Of a stretch of 64,000 nt of DNA, positions 62,307 to 64,000 are shown piece after piece (positions within the stretch are counted from its first letter, which is position 1; every line of letters starts with the position of its first letter). A program made the position numbers and the translations under genes. The DNA is from DTU098 sp964498525 (GTDB lineage Bacteria; Bacillota; Desulfotomaculia; Desulfotomaculales; Pelotomaculaceae): NCBI GenBank assembly GCA_964498525.1, contig CAZCGU010000012.1, forward strand, positions 1 through 64,000. The letters run 5' to 3'. The notes below the pieces were generated by a model, which saw only the letters and a program-made list of their open reading frames with translations, was not told where the DNA came from and did no database searches.

Positions 62307-64000
62307 TTAACTAAGCCCGAGCAGCCTGCCGCCCTGGTAAATGAGGACCGCCAGAAGCCAGCCAAGCGCCAGACTATACCCTACGGCAAAGGCTGTCCAG
62401 CCCCAGGAATTGGTTTCTCTTCTGATTGCTCCCAGGGTGGCAACGCAGGGCGTATAAACTAAAGTCATTACCATAAAGGCATAGGCGGAAAGCATTGTCC
62501 AGTGCTGGGCAAGTACTTCAGTCAAACCGGCTTCCTCCGCCCCGTAGATTACGCCCAGGGTGCCCACCACCACTTCTTTGGCCAGGAAACCGAATACCAG
62601 AGCAACCGCGGCTTCCCAGTTGCCAAAGCCCGCGGGCTCAAAAACCGGCGCCAGAAAGCTCCCGATCCGTCCCAGAATGCTCTCCTGGCTGGCGTACTCC
62701 ACACCAGCGGGCAGGCTCGACAGAACCCAGACCAGCACCACTACAGTGAAGATGATTTTACCGACTTTCCGCAGAAAAATACTGCCCCTTTCCCACATAT
62801 GAATAAAGCAGCCTTTCAGGGTGGGAACCCGGTAAGGAGGGAGTTCCATAACAAAATGAGATGTTTCCCCCTTAAAGAAAAATTTCTTTAAAAATACACC
62901 CGTCACAACAGCCAGGACGATGCCCAACAGGTATAGGGAAAGAATAACCAACCCCTGATAGCCGGCAAAGAACGCCCCTGCAAAAAGGACGTAGACAGGC
63001 AGCCGGGCGCTGCAGGACATAAACGGGTTGATCAATATGGTTATGAGGCGGTCGCTTTTGTTTTCCAGGGTCCTGGTGGCCATGACGGCCGGAACGTTGC
63101 AGCCGAAACCGATTAAAAGCGGGATAAAGGACTTTCCGTGCAGTCCCAGGGAGTGCATGAAGCGATCCATAATATAGGCCACCCTGGCCATGTAACCACT
63201 GTCCTCCAACAAAGAAATGGCCAGGAACAGCAGGAAAATCGGCGGAATGAAGACCAGGACAGAACCCAGACCGCCAATTATACCGCTCACAACCAGTGAA
63301 CCGATTATTTCCGAAGCTCCCAGGGAAGCCAGCAATACTTCCGCGGCGCCGGCGAACCATTCAAAAAGGGCTTCAATCCACCCGGTGAGAGGCGCGCTCA
63401 ATTTAAAAGTAAACTGAAAGACCAGCCACATGGACAGGAGGAAAATGGGAATTCCCAAATAGCGGTTGGTGACAATGTTGTCTATTTTATCTGATGTCAT
63501 CAGGCGGGACTCCGCGGTCTGCCGCCTGGTAACCGCCTCCTTGGCCAGACCGCTGATAAAGCCGTAGCGCTGGTCGGCGACCAGAGCGTCAATGTCCTCG
63601 CCGTATTTCTCCTCCAGGCGTTTGACGGCCTCGTTGCGCAGGGTTGACAGCATGTCCGTGCCGGTGTATTTTCCAAGCCTGTTCAAGACGCCTTCATCGC
63701 CCTCCAGCAGCTTGACCGCCAGCCAACGAGGGGCGAATTCCTTCAAACTCGGGTTTTTTAAGATTTCCTTCTCCAGATTGGCGATCTCGGTTTCCATTTC
63801 CCTGCCGTAGTTTATTTTCAACAAACGCCGCTCTTTTGCCCCGGCAACCCCCAGAGCCAGCGCCACTAAATCCTCCATCCCCTGTCTGCGCGTGGCGACT
63901 GCGGGAGCCACCGGCACGCCCAGCAGTTCCGCCAGTTTGGGAAGGTCAATTTCGATCTGCCTGGCTTTCAATTCATCATACATGTTCAGGATTACTACAA
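62307..64000 (-). CDS. feoB: Ferrous iron transporter FeoB, 5' end outside the window
   Basis: 564 codons visible; the frame is open through the window edge (VVILNMYDELKARQIEIDLP), so the N-terminal G domain is truncated by the window and not by mutation. GDI-like helical region (YGEDIDALVADQRYGFISGL), core membrane helices with two Gate motifs (IIGGLGSVLVFIPPIFLLFL, GFGCNVPAVMATRTLENKSD, LINPFMSCSARLPVYVLFAG) and FGFLAKEVVVGTLGVIYG. Imports Fe2+. Encoded with the Cys-rich partner downstream. Confidence 0.95.
   Translation of the reverse strand, partial: VVILNMYDELKARQIEIDLPKLAELLGVPVAPAVATRRQGMEDLVALALGVAGAKERRLLKINYGREMETEIANLEKEILKNPSLKEFAPRWLAVKLLEGDEGVLNRLGKYTGTDMLSTLRNEAVKRLEEKYGEDIDALVADQRYGFISGLAKEAVTRRQTAESRLMTSDKIDNIVTNRYLGIPIFLLSMWLVFQFTFKLSAPLTGWIEALFEWFAGAAEVLLASLGASEIIGSLVVSGIIGGLGSVLVFIPPIFLLFLAISLLEDSGYMARVAYIMDRFMHSLGLHGKSFIPLLIGFGCNVPAVMATRTLENKSDRLITILINPFMSCSARLPVYVLFAGAFFAGYQGLVILSLYLLGIVLAVVTGVFLKKFFFKGETSHFVMELPPYRVPTLKGCFIHMWERGSIFLRKVGKIIFTVVVLVWVLSSLPAGVEYASQESILGRIGSFLAPVFEPAGFGNWEAAVALVFGFLAKEVVVGTLGVIYGAEEAGLTEVLAQHWTMLSAYAFMVMTLVYTPCVATLGAIRRETNSWGWTAFAVGYSLALGWLLAVLIYQGGRLLGLS

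Overview
The window looks like a chromosomal segment of a Gram-positive, spore-former-type anaerobe of the Peptococcaceae (Pelotomaculum/Desulfotomaculum-like). The grounds are AGGAGG-type ribosome sites with many TTG/GTG starts, a TRAP (mtrB) homologue, the dnaE-accD-accA-pfkA-pyk order, a DUF134/Mrp/MinD-ferredoxin/NifX-like iron-sulfur cluster, c-di-GMP-I riboswitches, and the DUF421/DUF4363/DUF1657 set. This is inference from gene content; no database was consulted.

Left part (1-8050): an ECF sigma / DUF4367 anti-sigma locus sits in a heavily rearranged area. A 1.1-kb block (a frameshifted secreted-protein gene plus the anti-sigma gene) is present twice without visible difference. A piece of the sigma gene is inverted and fused to the second copy, and a response-regulator gene is partly duplicated. 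ECF-type promoters can be read upstream of the secreted gene (a divergent pair in each copy), upstream of the sigma gene, and upstream of a glycosyltransferase/lipoprotein operon 18 kb away. An intact response regulator/histidine kinase pair follows.

Accessory and decaying region (8050-20600): serpin remnant, AbiEii-like pair, SWIM protein, broken gldA, MATE, DUF488-associated and pRiA4b-type genes, a DUF3796-XRE operon with a clear operator, a Uma2 nuclease, a MazF-type pair, and the propeller lipoprotein/GT39 operon.

Integrated element (21079-26603): a compact 5.5-kb mobile element lies in tRNA-Leu(CAA). It is bounded by a 17-bp duplication of the tRNA 3' end. It carries a prim-pol/AAA replication protein, an iteron-like repeat cluster, two small HTH proteins, an unknown zinc-finger protein and a tyrosine integrase. 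Paired repeats near both ends look like integrase arm sites. No structural or conjugation genes are present, so it is satellite- or plasmid-like. Downstream (26.6-30.5 kb) are transposase and Tn1549-type ICE remnants, a RelE-type pair and a three-gene operon of small proteins, one with a 21-bp heptad-coding repeat.

Right part (30600-64000): a secreted propeller/stalk protein, a methyltransferase, a flavodoxin-fold oxidoreductase, then the iron-sulfur/nucleotide-binding cluster (DUF134, Mrp, NifX-like x2, two MinD-ferredoxin fusions, DUF5320 and a Gly-Gln protein). Tandem c-di-GMP-I riboswitches precede a small gene that has a paralogue at 44.8 kb. A macro-domain/SGNH fusion follows, then core metabolism (pyk, pfkA, accA, accD, mtrB, dnaE, ybaK-like, trmL, nth), a GH57 glucan-branching enzyme with DUF4912, and feoB running off the right edge.
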